Both the position numbers and the translations under genes were made by a program. The notes beneath the pieces are model-generated. The model had not been told where the DNA came from and ran no database searches. It saw nothing but the letters and a program-made list of their open reading frames with translations. DNA of 38,254 nucleotides from assembly GCA_012269745.1 (NCBI GenBank), contig JAAXJR010000013.1:48003-86256 (forward strand), written 5' to 3'. Shown piece after piece: positions 17,360 through 24,928 of the stretch (position 1 is its first letter; each line of letters begins with the position of its first letter). The DNA comes from Flavobacteriales bacterium (GTDB lineage Bacteria > Bacteroidota > Bacteroidia > Flavobacteriales > Schleiferiaceae).

Positions 17360-19171
17360 ATGAGAAAACTCCTTTCACTTCTTTTCATTTTTGGCGCAAT
17401 AGGCGCACAAGCTCAATATTGGCAACAGGCCGTCGACTATAAGATGCATGTCGACCTCGATGTGGAATCGCACCAGTACGATGGAACCAGCACCATCACT
17501 TACACGAACAACAGTCCGGATACCTTGCGCAAAGCATATTTCCACCTATACTTCAATGCATTCCAACCGGAAAGTATGATGGATGTCCGCAGCCGCACGA
17601 TCAAGGATCCTGACCGCCGCGTTCAAGACCGCATTTATGGACTGGGTGAGGATGAAATTGGCTATCAAGACATTCAGCTTTTAACCCAAAACGGTATAGA
17701 GATGTCCTGGTCGGTAAGCGGAACAGTGCTCAAGGCAGAGCTCGCTGAACCTATGCTTCCTGGCAGCTCGACTACGTTCGAATTGGCCTGGAAGGCTCAA
17801 GTGCCAAAGCAAATTCGTCGTTCAGGTCGTGATAATAAAGAGGGTATCGATTTTACCATGACCCAATGGTACCCTAAGCTTGCTGAGTACGATGAGGACG
17901 GTTGGCACCCGGATCAATACGTTGGTCGCGAATTTTACGGTGTGTGGGGGAATTTCGACGTAACCATTGATGCACATCGCGATTACCTCATAGGTGGTAC
18001 AGGAGTGCTACAAAACCCTGATGAAGTTGGTTTCGGCTATGGCGGTGTTGAAAAGGTGCGCGTTCGCAAGAACAAAAAGCGCCGCTGGCATTTTAAGGCG
18101 GAGCGCGTTCACGACTTTGCCTTCGCCGCTGATCCAGATTACATTCATCAGCAGATTGACATTCAAAACGGTCCTGTAGTCCACCTGTTGTTTGACCCTG
18201 AAACTGCAAACGAAGCCAATTGGGAGCTCCTAAAAACGGATTACCTGCAGCGCTATTTCGACTTCATGGCTGCCCATTTTGGGCGATACCCTTACCCTCA
18301 ATTCTCCATCATCCAGGGCGGTGACGGAGGTATGGAATACCCGATGTGTACCATGATTTTGGGTGGTGGTGACAATTTTGAAGGCTTCACAGGCCTCTTT
18401 GTTCACGAAGCCACACACAACTGGTACTACGGTGTACTTGCCACCAACGAAGCGGCCCACCCTTGGATGGATGAAGGGTTTACATCCTATGCAGAAGAGG
18501 AGTGTATGAACGTCCTGTTTGAGCACAATGCTGAGAACCCACACCTGGGCGCTTACCGCAACTACGTGTACCTCGACACCTCTGGTTTGAGAGAACCACT
18601 AAGCACACCAGCGGATCATTTCAACTACAACATGGTATACGGCATCAACAGCTACAGCGCGGGCGCTTTGTTCTTGAATCAGCTCGAATACATCATTGGA
18701 GAAGAGGCTTTTGCCCGTGGTATGAAGCGCTATTGGAACGCTTGGCAATTCAAGCACCCAACGCCTTATGACTTCCTGCGCATCATGGAGCGCGAAAGCG
18801 ACCTAGAGCTGGATTGGTACCTGAGCTACTACAAGGATCAAGTGAAGTCTATCGATTACAGCATATCAGCAGTAAACCCGGTAATGAACGGCACCACAGT
18901 GCTCTTCGAACGCAAAGGAAAGTTTCCAATGCCGCTTGATATTGAAGTGGTTTATGCTGGCGGCTTAGTAGAACACTATAATATTCCGCTAGTAAGCATG
19001 TATGGCGCGAAAAAGGACCCCAAGTACGATGTGCTTACTCCTTGGGCATGGACACATCCAACCTACGAATTCAAAATCCCATCCAACGGAAAGGAGGTAA
19101 TAGAAGTTAAGATTGATCCTAGTCAACGTCTTCTGGACATAGACATTACCAACAATACTTGGAAGAAGTAA
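17360..19171 (+). CDS. Secreted M1-family (gluzincin) metallopeptidase
   Basis: The 603-residue protein has a Sec signal peptide (MRKLLSLLFIFGAIGAQAQ, cleavage near residue 18) and an N-terminal beta-sandwich like the M1 aminopeptidase domain. The zinc site is HEATH (349-353) with third ligand Glu372 in MDEGFTSYAEEE, the exact HExxH-x18-E spacing. A GGMEYP-like exopeptidase motif appears as GGDGGMEYPMC just upstream, as expected for M1 enzymes. It is likely periplasmic or exported and trims peptides. No type IX sorting domain is visible at the C-terminus. It lies in a two-gene unit with the MBL hydrolase and ends at a bidirectional terminator. Confidence 0.88.
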   Translation: MRKLLSLLFIFGAIGAQAQYWQQAVDYKMHVDLDVESHQYDGTSTITYTNNSPDTLRKAYFHLYFNAFQPESMMDVRSRTIKDPDRRVQDRIYGLGEDEIGYQDIQLLTQNGIEMSWSVSGTVLKAELAEPMLPGSSTTFELAWKAQVPKQIRRSGRDNKEGIDFTMTQWYPKLAEYDEDGWHPDQYVGREFYGVWGNFDVTIDAHRDYLIGGTGVLQNPDEVGFGYGGVEKVRVRKNKKRRWHFKAERVHDFAFAADPDYIHQQIDIQNGPVVHLLFDPETANEANWELLKTDYLQRYFDFMAAHFGRYPYPQFSIIQGGDGGMEYPMCTMILGGGDNFEGFTGLFVHEATHNWYYGVLATNEAAHPWMDEGFTSYAEEECMNVLFEHNAENPHLGAYRNYVYLDTSGLREPLSTPADHFNYNMVYGINSYSAGALFLNQLEYIIGEEAFARGMKRYWNAWQFKHPTPYDFLRIMERESDLELDWYLSYYKDQVKSIDYSISAVNPVMNGTTVLFERKGKFPMPLDIEVVYAGGLVEHYNIPLVSMYGAKKDPKYDVLTPWAWTHPTYEFKIPSNGKEVIEVKIDPSQRLLDIDITNNTWKK

Positions 19172-19173
19172 AC

Positions 19174-19210
19174 AAAAAGCCCGGCTTATGAACCGGGCTA
19201 TTTTATTTCC
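19174..19210. terminator. Bidirectional terminator between M1 peptidase and paaE/microprotein
   Basis: AGCCCGG-(8 nt)-CCGGGCT forms a 7-bp stem at 19178-19199. It is flanked by five A on the left (T5 when read on the minus strand) and ATTTTATTT on the right. It lies 6 nt after the M1 stop and 3 nt after the minus-strand microprotein stop, so it serves both. Confidence 0.8.
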
Positions 19211-19367
19211 TTTTACGGCCGCCAGTGCCGTATTTTTTTGCCTTGTTCATGCGCTTTTTAGCGCCTTTGCCAATGTTGTAGTCCTTGGCGTTTTTCGGCT
19301 TCTTTTCATGAAACGACGGTCCGGGCTCATCGCTCACACCGTTCTTTCTTGGGCTGCTTTTACTCAT
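19203..19367 (-). CDS. 54-residue basic microprotein coupled to paaE
   Basis: Reading the minus strand from ATG 19367 gives 54 codons then TAA. The ATG overlaps the end of paaE by 8 nt (ATGAGTAA contains paaE's GAG-TAA), typical of coupled genes, and the bidirectional terminator begins 3 nt after its stop. The product starts MSKSSPRKNGVSDEPGP and ends KKYGTGGRKRK. About a third of residues are Lys or Arg, Gly is common, and there is no membrane segment or Cys, so it is probably disordered and nucleic-acid- or ribosome-binding. I do not recognise a family. Placement between stop and terminator makes it likely a real gene. Confidence 0.65.
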   Translation of the reverse strand: MSKSSPRKNGVSDEPGPSFHEKKPKNAKDYNIGKGAKKRMNKAKKYGTGGRKRK

Positions 19368-20487
19368 CGAAACTTACCACTACCTTGTCGCTAGTCGCAT
19401 GTGCCTGACAGGTCAAAATATACCCGTCCTTCACCTCATCGTCTACCAATGCATAGTTCATAACCATTTCCGCAGAGCCTTCCAGAACCTTAGCGCGACA
19501 AGTACAACAAACCGCACCTTTACAAGCATAAGGAACATCTGCTCCAGCATCTAGTGCTGCGTCTAGAATGAATTCTTTGCCCGTAGCCTCAAAATGAGTC
19601 TCCTCTCCGTCCAAGATTACTGTAACAGCAGAGGCACCAGAAGCAGAAGAGGACACCTCTTTCTTGGCAGCTCCTGCCGCTGTAGTATTAAACAGCTCAA
19701 AATGAATTTTCTCCTTAGGTGTACCCAAAGACTCTAGCGTTTCGGTAACACTTTCAATCAATCCCAACGGTCCACACAAGAAATGCGCAGTAGTGGTACC
19801 TACTTCAAAGAATTTCTCATTAAAAGCCTTAACCTTGTCGCCATCAATACGACCCTTAGTCACATCGCTACCTTGATCTTCACGGCTCAAAATGTGGTGA
19901 ACCTCTAAACGGTCTACGTAAGTGTTCTTGAGATCCTCCAAAGCATCCTTAAAGATGATGCTGTTGCTATTCTTGTTGCCATAAAACAGGGTGAACGTAC
20001 TGCTTGAATCGCTTTCCAACACTGTTTTTGCAATTGACATAATCGGCGTAATACCCGAACCTGCTGCCCAACCGACAACATGAGAAGCCGAGCCCGTAGG
20101 TTCCCATTTGAAGTTGCCCATAGGCGGCATTGACTCTAGGGTCATCCCTTCTTTTAGCTCTCGATTCGCATACGTTGAGAACTTTCCTCCCTCAATTTCT
20201 TTCACCGCCACACGCAATTCTCCATCACTTGGGGCTGCACAGATCGAATATGAACGGCGCACTTCCTCACCTGAAATGGTCGTTTTTAAGGTGAGGTATT
20301 GGCCCGGTAAAAACGTGAATTTATCCTTGTTCTCCGCCGGGACATCAAAGGCAATACTCACCGCATCTTCAGTCTCTCTGCGTACTTCAGAGATGGTTAG
20401 CGGGTAAAATGATGTATCTGTAGATTTGGTCGATTCCGCCATTAGCGACGGCTTTTCATCTTTCTTTTTCTTGAAAAACTTCAACAT
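19360..20487 (-). CDS. paaE: PaaE, phenylacetyl-CoA epoxidase reductase subunit
   Basis: The 375-residue protein has an FNR-type FAD domain (about 25-135, with RRSYSIC for FAD), an NAD(P)-binding domain (about 140-265, GWAAGSGITPIMSI), and a C-terminal plant-type 2Fe-2S ferredoxin domain. The cluster ligands are Cys322, Cys327, Cys330 and Cys360 (C-x4-C-x2-C-x29-C). It passes electrons from NADPH to the PaaAC di-iron oxygenase that makes ring-1,2-epoxyphenylacetyl-CoA. A lysine-rich start (MLKFFKKKKDEKPSL) precedes the usual beginning; ATG at the internal MAESTKS is an alternative. It is divergent from paaABC rather than being in one operon with them. Confidence 0.88.
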   Translation of the reverse strand: MLKFFKKKKDEKPSLMAESTKSTDTSFYPLTISEVRRETEDAVSIAFDVPAENKDKFTFLPGQYLTLKTTISGEEVRRSYSICAAPSDGELRVAVKEIEGGKFSTYANRELKEGMTLESMPPMGNFKWEPTGSASHVVGWAAGSGITPIMSIAKTVLESDSSSTFTLFYGNKNSNSIIFKDALEDLKNTYVDRLEVHHILSREDQGSDVTKGRIDGDKVKAFNEKFFEVGTTTAHFLCGPLGLIESVTETLESLGTPKEKIHFELFNTTAAGAAKKEVSSSASGASAVTVILDGEETHFEATGKEFILDAALDAGADVPYACKGAVCCTCRAKVLEGSAEMVMNYALVDDEVKDGYILTCQAHATSDKVVVSFDE

Positions 20488-20556
20488 GCTTCGTAATTTG
20501 AAGGGTAAAGGTAAGCCCGATTTTTAAACCATAACAGGAGATACCTTGTTGTGTTT

Positions 20557-20564
20557 TAACTTTG
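20557..20564 (+). promoter_or_regulatory. -7 element for paaABC
   Basis: TAACTTTG matches TAnnTTTG exactly, 22 nt before the paaA ATG. No TTG lies 17 bp upstream, so activation by a regulator is possible. No PaaX- or PaaR-type regulator gene is in the window. Confidence 0.55.
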
Positions 20565-20586
20565 TAAGCAACCAAATACACAGAAT

Positions 20587-21543
20587 ATGGGAACCAACGT
20601 TTCTTTAGAGGATAAATTCCAAGCCTTTGTGGACGCCGAAAACAAGGTAGAGCCCAAGGACTGGATGCCTGAAAAGTACCGCAAAACCCTCATCCGCCAA
20701 ATTTCTCAGCATGCCCACAGTGAAATCATTGGGATGCAGCCAGAGGCAAACTGGATTACCAGAGCACCGTCACTACGCGCAAAATTAATTTTGCTCGCTA
20801 AGGTGCAAGATGAAGCGGGTCACGGTCTTTACTTGTACTCTGCAGCTGAAACATTGGGCGAGCCAAGAGAAAAAATGATTGCCGACCTACAAAGCGGCAA
20901 AGCGAAGTACAGCTCCATTTTTAATTACCCTACACCATCATGGGCAGATATGGGCACTATCGGCTGGTTGGTTGACGGCGCTGCCATCCAAAACCAAGTG
21001 ATGCTGACAAGAACCTCTTACGGTCCTTATGCACGTGCCATGGTTAAAATCTGTAAGGAAGAAAGCTTCCACCAGAGACAAGGATATGAGGTCGTGATGA
21101 AATTGGCCCAAGGAACTCCAGAACAAAAAGCAATGGCTCAAGAAAGTTTGAACCGTTGGTGGTGGCCTTCGCTAATGATGTTTGGACCTTCTGACGACAA
21201 CAGCCCAAATTCTGAGCAAAGCATGAAGTGGAAGATCAAGCGTAAAAGCAACGACACCCTTCGTCAAGAGTTCGTCGATAAAACTGTTCCACAAGCAGAA
21301 TACCTTGGTTTGTCTATTCCAGATCCAGATTTAAAGTGGAACGAGGAGCGCGGTCATTACGACTTCGGCGAAATCAATTGGGCTGAATTTTATGATGTAA
21401 TTAAAGGCAACGGCCCTTGTAACAAGGAGCGTATCGCGCACCACGTGAAAGCCCACGAAGAGGGTGCTTGGGTGCGTGAGGCTGCCAATGCCTACGCTAA
21501 AAAACAAGCAGCTCGCAAAGAAGGCGACGCCTCAGCTGCTTAA
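20587..21543 (+). CDS. paaA: PaaA, phenylacetyl-CoA 1,2-epoxidase catalytic subunit
   Basis: The 318-residue ferritin-like di-iron protein carries [10 protein letters not shown] (Glu46), VQDEAGHG (Glu76, His79) and [13 protein letters not shown] (Glu159, His162), the two-helix-pair carboxylate/His iron ligands of PaaA. It inserts one O2 oxygen into phenylacetyl-CoA. Length is normal. The gene opens a paaABC operon (18 nt, then 3 nt gaps). The aerobic hybrid pathway's later genes (paaG, paaZ, paaJ, paaK) are not here. Confidence 0.95.
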   Translation: MGTNVSLEDKFQAFVDAENKVEPKDWMPEKYRKTLIRQISQHAHSEIIGMQPEANWITRAPSLRAKLILLAKVQDEAGHGLYLYSAAETLGEPREKMIADLQSGKAKYSSIFNYPTPSWADMGTIGWLVDGAAIQNQVMLTRTSYGPYARAMVKICKEESFHQRQGYEVVMKLAQGTPEQKAMAQESLNRWWWPSLMMFGPSDDNSPNSEQSMKWKIKRKSNDTLRQEFVDKTVPQAEYLGLSIPDPDLKWNEERGHYDFGEINWAEFYDVIKGNGPCNKERIAHHVKAHEEGAWVREAANAYAKKQAARKEGDASAA

Positions 21544-21561
21544 TACCTAACCGCTACCGCT

Positions 21562-21849
21562 ATGAGTGAATCAAATTGGAAACTTTGGGAAGTCTTTCTC
21601 AGAAGTAAAAATGGCCTGTCCCACAAACATGTAGGAAGTTTACATGCTGCCGACGCTGATATGGCCATTAAAAACGCCCGAGACGTATATACCAGACGTT
21701 CTGAAGGTATTAGTATTTGGGTAGTTCCGTCCGAAGAAATTACGGCGAGCTCACCAGATGAAAAAGATCCATTGTTTACACCCTCAGATGATAAGGTGTA
21801 CCGCCATCCAACCTTTTATGACATCCCAGACGATGTCGAGCACATGTAA
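21562..21849 (+). CDS. paaB: PaaB, phenylacetyl-CoA epoxidase structural subunit
   Basis: The 95-residue protein matches PaaB: WKLWEVFLRSKNGLSHKHVGSLHA at the N-terminus, RSEGISIWVVPSEEIT in the middle and the FYDIPDDVEHM tail. PaaB bridges PaaAC heterodimers in the epoxidase complex and has no known catalytic site. It lies between paaA and paaC with short gaps, so it is almost certainly co-translated. Confidence 0.94.
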   Translation: MSESNWKLWEVFLRSKNGLSHKHVGSLHAADADMAIKNARDVYTRRSEGISIWVVPSEEITASSPDEKDPLFTPSDDKVYRHPTFYDIPDDVEHM

Positions 21850-21852
21850 GCC

Positions 21853-22644
21853 ATGGCAGGAGGTTGGTTAAACGGTGTAAAACGAGATTTTACCAAGGAA
21901 GAGGCACTCAAGGAGTACTTCTATTTCCTAGCAGATGATTCACTTGTATTAGGGCAACAGCTCAGTAAATGGTGTTCAAACGGCCCTGTTCTAGAACAAG
22001 ACATTGCTATTATCAATACTGCTTTGGATCACATCGGTCGGGCTAGATTGCTCTATCAAGAATTGGCTCGATTAGAAGGCGGCGATGCCACCGAAGATAC
22101 CTTGGCGTATTTCCGTGATCACTTACAATACAGAAATGCACTCCTTGTCGAGCAACCAAACGGCCACTGGGGAGATTCAGTCGTACGCAGTTTCTTCATT
22201 GATACTTTCAATTTCTATCTATACGACGCCCTTCGCAGCTGTAACAATGAAGCGTTGCGTGGCATTGCTGAAAAAGCCATTAAGGAAATAGCCTACCAAG
22301 CACAATGGAGCGCAGAGTGGGTAGTTCGCCTTGGAGACGGTACAGAAGAAAGTCACGCTAAGGTTCAAAAAAGCATTGACGACCTGTGGATGTGGAGCGG
22401 TGAGCTCTTTGAAGAACATCCAATTTTCGAGGTTTTAAAAGACGATCTTCCTGCCTTTTCATCCTTCAAAGACCATTGGGTGAAGAAGGTGGCAGAAGTG
22501 CTTAAAATGGCAACGCTAGTGATGCCTTCGCCAGAACTTTGGATGCAGACGGGAGGACGCTATGGAATCCACAGTGCTCAGTTAGGCTACATTCTCGGTG
22601 AAATGCAAAGCTTAGCGCGTACCTATCCTGATGCCACCTGGTAA
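21853..22644 (+). CDS. paaC: PaaC, phenylacetyl-CoA epoxidase structural subunit
   Basis: The 263-residue ferritin-like protein is the non-catalytic partner of PaaA. It has DDSLVLGQQLSKWCSNGPVLEQD near the start and NTALDHIGRARLLYQELARLEG, both PaaC signatures. It starts 3 nt after paaB. The usual next gene, paaD (Fe-S/MIP18-like maturation factor), is missing: a 144-bp non-coding gap follows, then a convergent metal-transporter gene. Confidence 0.93.
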   Translation: MAGGWLNGVKRDFTKEEALKEYFYFLADDSLVLGQQLSKWCSNGPVLEQDIAIINTALDHIGRARLLYQELARLEGGDATEDTLAYFRDHLQYRNALLVEQPNGHWGDSVVRSFFIDTFNFYLYDALRSCNNEALRGIAEKAIKEIAYQAQWSAEWVVRLGDGTEESHAKVQKSIDDLWMWSGELFEEHPIFEVLKDDLPAFSSFKDHWVKKVAEVLKMATLVMPSPELWMQTGGRYGIHSAQLGYILGEMQSLARTYPDATW

Positions 22645-22732
22645 GGTATAGGAAAGCTAGCCTTGTTGATTTCTTAACATTATTTAACCCTTCAGTTTAA
22701 TTTTTGGCACGTGCTTTGCACCATCGTTGGTA

Positions 22733-22746
22733 ACGATAGTTATCGT
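22733..22746. other. Interrupted palindrome ACGATA-GT-TATCGT
   Basis: A perfect 6-2-6 inverted repeat lies in the 144-bp gap between paaC and the convergent permease gene. It could be the stem of a small transcript or an operator. It has no T-tract of its own. Confidence 0.4.
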
Positions 22747-22770
22747 ACGTGTTTTTGTGTTAAGCGAGTG

Positions 22771-22806
22771 AGGGTTAGAGTGGGGACTTTAACCCTCTTT
22801 CTTTTT
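22771..22806 (+). terminator. Weak terminator after paaABC
   Basis: AGGGTTA (22771-22777) pairs with TAACCCT (22790-22796) across a 12-nt loop, and is followed by CTTTCTTTTTT. It overlaps the 3' end of the convergent permease gene. The stem is AT/GC mixed and only 7 bp. Confidence 0.45.
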
Positions 22807-23622
22807 TAAAAGGAATGCTGCTGCAAAGAGAATAAAGCTCACCACAGCCATAGATCCGCTGATAGAGGCTTCAAGGAAATCGGACAGAAAATACCCGCCT
22901 ACAGAACTCAAAAGTCCTTGAAGGATAATTAAGGCAACCATCCATTGCAAATCCTTCGTCAAAAGATAGGCCGTTGCTGCCGGGACCACCAAAAAAGCAA
23001 TGACTAGGATAGCGCCAACACTTTCAAAACTTACGACGGTTGCTACCGATGTAGCTGCCATCAAAGCATAGTGCCAGAGCGCAGTTCGAATACCGACGCT
23101 CTTGGCATATTCTGGGTTAAAACTTGTAAGAATCCAACCCTTGTAGCCGGCCCAAAAGACCCCTTGAATGAATATGAATAACGCAGCTAATGTCCATACG
23201 GCATTTGGTGCACTAAAGCCTAAATAGGTAGTTTGTTGTAAGGGTACAAAGGCTAATTCTCCGTGAAGCACACAATCTGCATCAATATCCGCCTGACCCG
23301 CAAATTTGGTTACGAGAATAACACCCACTGCAAAGAGAAAGGTGAAGACTGTTCCCATAGCAGCATCGCCTTGCATTTTACCTTTTGAAGAGAAAAATTG
23401 GATCAGAAAGGTGGTTAAAACACCCATGATAATAGCACCTAGAAGTAGTGGTAAGGAGGCTCTTGAACCGCTGATGAGATAAGCAATAACAATTCCCGGA
23501 AGGACGGCGTGAGAGAGCGCATCACCCATCATACTCATCTTGCGCAAAAGCAATAAATTTCCAAGCATCCCTGTTGAGGAGGCTACCAAGAAACCGGTTA
23601 TGATGATCCACACTGCGTCCAT
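22789..23622 (-). CDS. Metal ABC transporter permease (TroD/YtgD/MntB-like)
   Basis: The 277-residue integral membrane protein has about eight hydrophobic helices of the ABC-3 family. Its cytoplasmic loop LLLRKMSMMGDALSHAVLPGIVIAYL is the EAA-like contact for the ATPase. The ABC-3 family imports Mn, Zn or Fe. It begins 1 nt after the stop of the fused permease, so translation is coupled, and it is the last gene of the cassette. A heterodimer with the fused permease is likely. Confidence 0.9.
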   Translation of the reverse strand: MDAVWIIITGFLVASSTGMLGNLLLLRKMSMMGDALSHAVLPGIVIAYLISGSRASLPLLLGAIIMGVLTTFLIQFFSSKGKMQGDAAMGTVFTFLFAVGVILVTKFAGQADIDADCVLHGELAFVPLQQTTYLGFSAPNAVWTLAALFIFIQGVFWAGYKGWILTSFNPEYAKSVGIRTALWHYALMAATSVATVVSFESVGAILVIAFLVVPAATAYLLTKDLQWMVALIILQGLLSSVGGYFLSDFLEASISGSMAVVSFILFAAAFLLKKKEG

Positions 23623-23623
23623 A

Positions 23624-24928
23624 TTATGCTAAATCTGGATCTGGTATGATTTCGTGAATTTCAAGCAACGGATTGAACCTTGAACACAAGCCCAATTCAC
23701 GTAAAATTTCACCTTCAATCTCTGGTGTCAAGAAGTGCTCCATCGTCTCTGCTTCATCGTGAACCAAATGGACACTCATCTGCATTCGGCGCTGAAGATA
23801 AACTTCCCAAATTTTGTGGCGACGATCTATATCTGCACCGTAATTACGACCACTAGTGCTTAGCGTATATCCGCCGTGTACTTTACGAACTAAACCTTTG
23901 CTTGTTAATCGACCGATGGTTCTGTTCCATAGTTTGGATTCAAAGAATTGGCGCTCGTTGATGGTCGTTCTCGTAAATAGCTTGCCTTTACCGCGCACTT
24001 CACTTTGAACGGCAGCTTTCAATAAATTCTCTTCATTAATCCTGCGACGAAGTTGAAGCTTATTCCAACGCTGGTACACGATACCCTTCTTCGGAGCAAA
24101 CAACATGGATATAAATGCAATGATGCTTACACTAACAATGGTCCAGGGTCCGGTAGGCATGTTCGTTTGTGAATAGCTTACAAAAGCACCTATCCAACCA
24201 CCAAGTGATCCGAATATGCCGCTAATTACGAGCATAGGGATTAATCGGTCCGTCCAAAAACGTGCAGCAGTCGGAGGAATGATTAACAGGGCGCTCATCA
24301 TGACAATGCCTACAGCCTTAATACCAACGCTAATGGTAAGGATGGTAATGATGCTAATTAAGGTATCCGTCTTTCTGCGACTTATACCAATGCTCTGTGC
24401 ATAATCTGGGTTGAAGATAATGGCTTTAATACTCCAGTAACTCGCAATAATTAACCCTAAAACCACCAGGCTCACACTAGCAAAAGCTACACTATCCTCC
24501 GGGGTCATCGCGGCTGCATTTCCAAAGATATAATGGTCTAAACCGCTTTGATTACCAGTATATCTGGACTGAATCATTGTAAGTAAAACAATACCTAAAC
24601 CAAAGAAGCTTGAAAGCACTATCGCAAGGGCACTATCGCCTTTGATCTTGCTTTGTTGTGTGATGTAATCCACTACCCAAATACTCATCCAACCGCTAAT
24701 GGCGGCACCTAGTATCATGACTGCAGGATTCTTCACACCGCTTAAAAGAAAGGCTATCAACACTCCTGGCAACATGCTATGTGCAACGGTCTCTCCAACG
24801 AGAGTTTTCTTGCGTAAAAAATTGAAACTACCCACAGTACCACTCATGCCTCCAAGAAGCACAATAGCGATGACCACATAACGAACGTTAGGATCTTCTA
24901 AGCTGAGGTATTTGAGCAGTATATCCAA
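23624..24928 (-). CDS. Metal ABC permease fused to DtxR/MntR-like repressor (YtgCR-like)
   Basis: The 434-residue protein has residues 1-280 as an ABC-3 permease (eight to nine helices; LRKKTLVGETVAHSMLPGVLIAFLL loop). Residues 285-434 are a soluble domain: a winged helix (about 296-358, FESKLWNRTIGRLTSKGLVRK, then YTLSTSGR) and a DtxR metal-binding/dimerisation domain. The metal ligands align with DtxR/MntR: His371, Glu375, His390, Glu394, Glu397, His398. Glu394 replaces the DtxR Cys102, as in manganese-sensing MntR. Chlamydial YtgCR has the same layout and is cleaved to release the repressor. The start is TTG at 24928, directly after the stop of the binding protein; the next ATG is residue 28. 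Transport plus self-regulation is inferred. Confidence 0.88.
   Translation of the reverse strand: MDILLKYLSLEDPNVRYVVIAIVLLGGMSGTVGSFNFLRKKTLVGETVAHSMLPGVLIAFLLSGVKNPAVMILGAAISGWMSIWVVDYITQQSKIKGDSALAIVLSSFFGLGIVLLTMIQSRYTGNQSGLDHYIFGNAAAMTPEDSVAFASVSLVVLGLIIASYWSIKAIIFNPDYAQSIGISRRKTDTLISIITILTISVGIKAVGIVMMSALLIIPPTAARFWTDRLIPMLVISGIFGSLGGWIGAFVSYSQTNMPTGPWTIVSVSIIAFISMLFAPKKGIVYQRWNKLQLRRRINEENLLKAAVQSEVRGKGKLFTRTTINERQFFESKLWNRTIGRLTSKGLVRKVHGGYTLSTSGRNYGADIDRRHKIWEVYLQRRMQMSVHLVHDEAETMEHFLTPEIEGEILRELGLCSRFNPLLEIHEIIPDPDLA

Noticed and set aside
22645-22788. A remnant of paaD after paaC
   Set aside because: No frame in the 144-bp gap carries a Cys-rich MIP18-like segment; stops are frequent in all frames.
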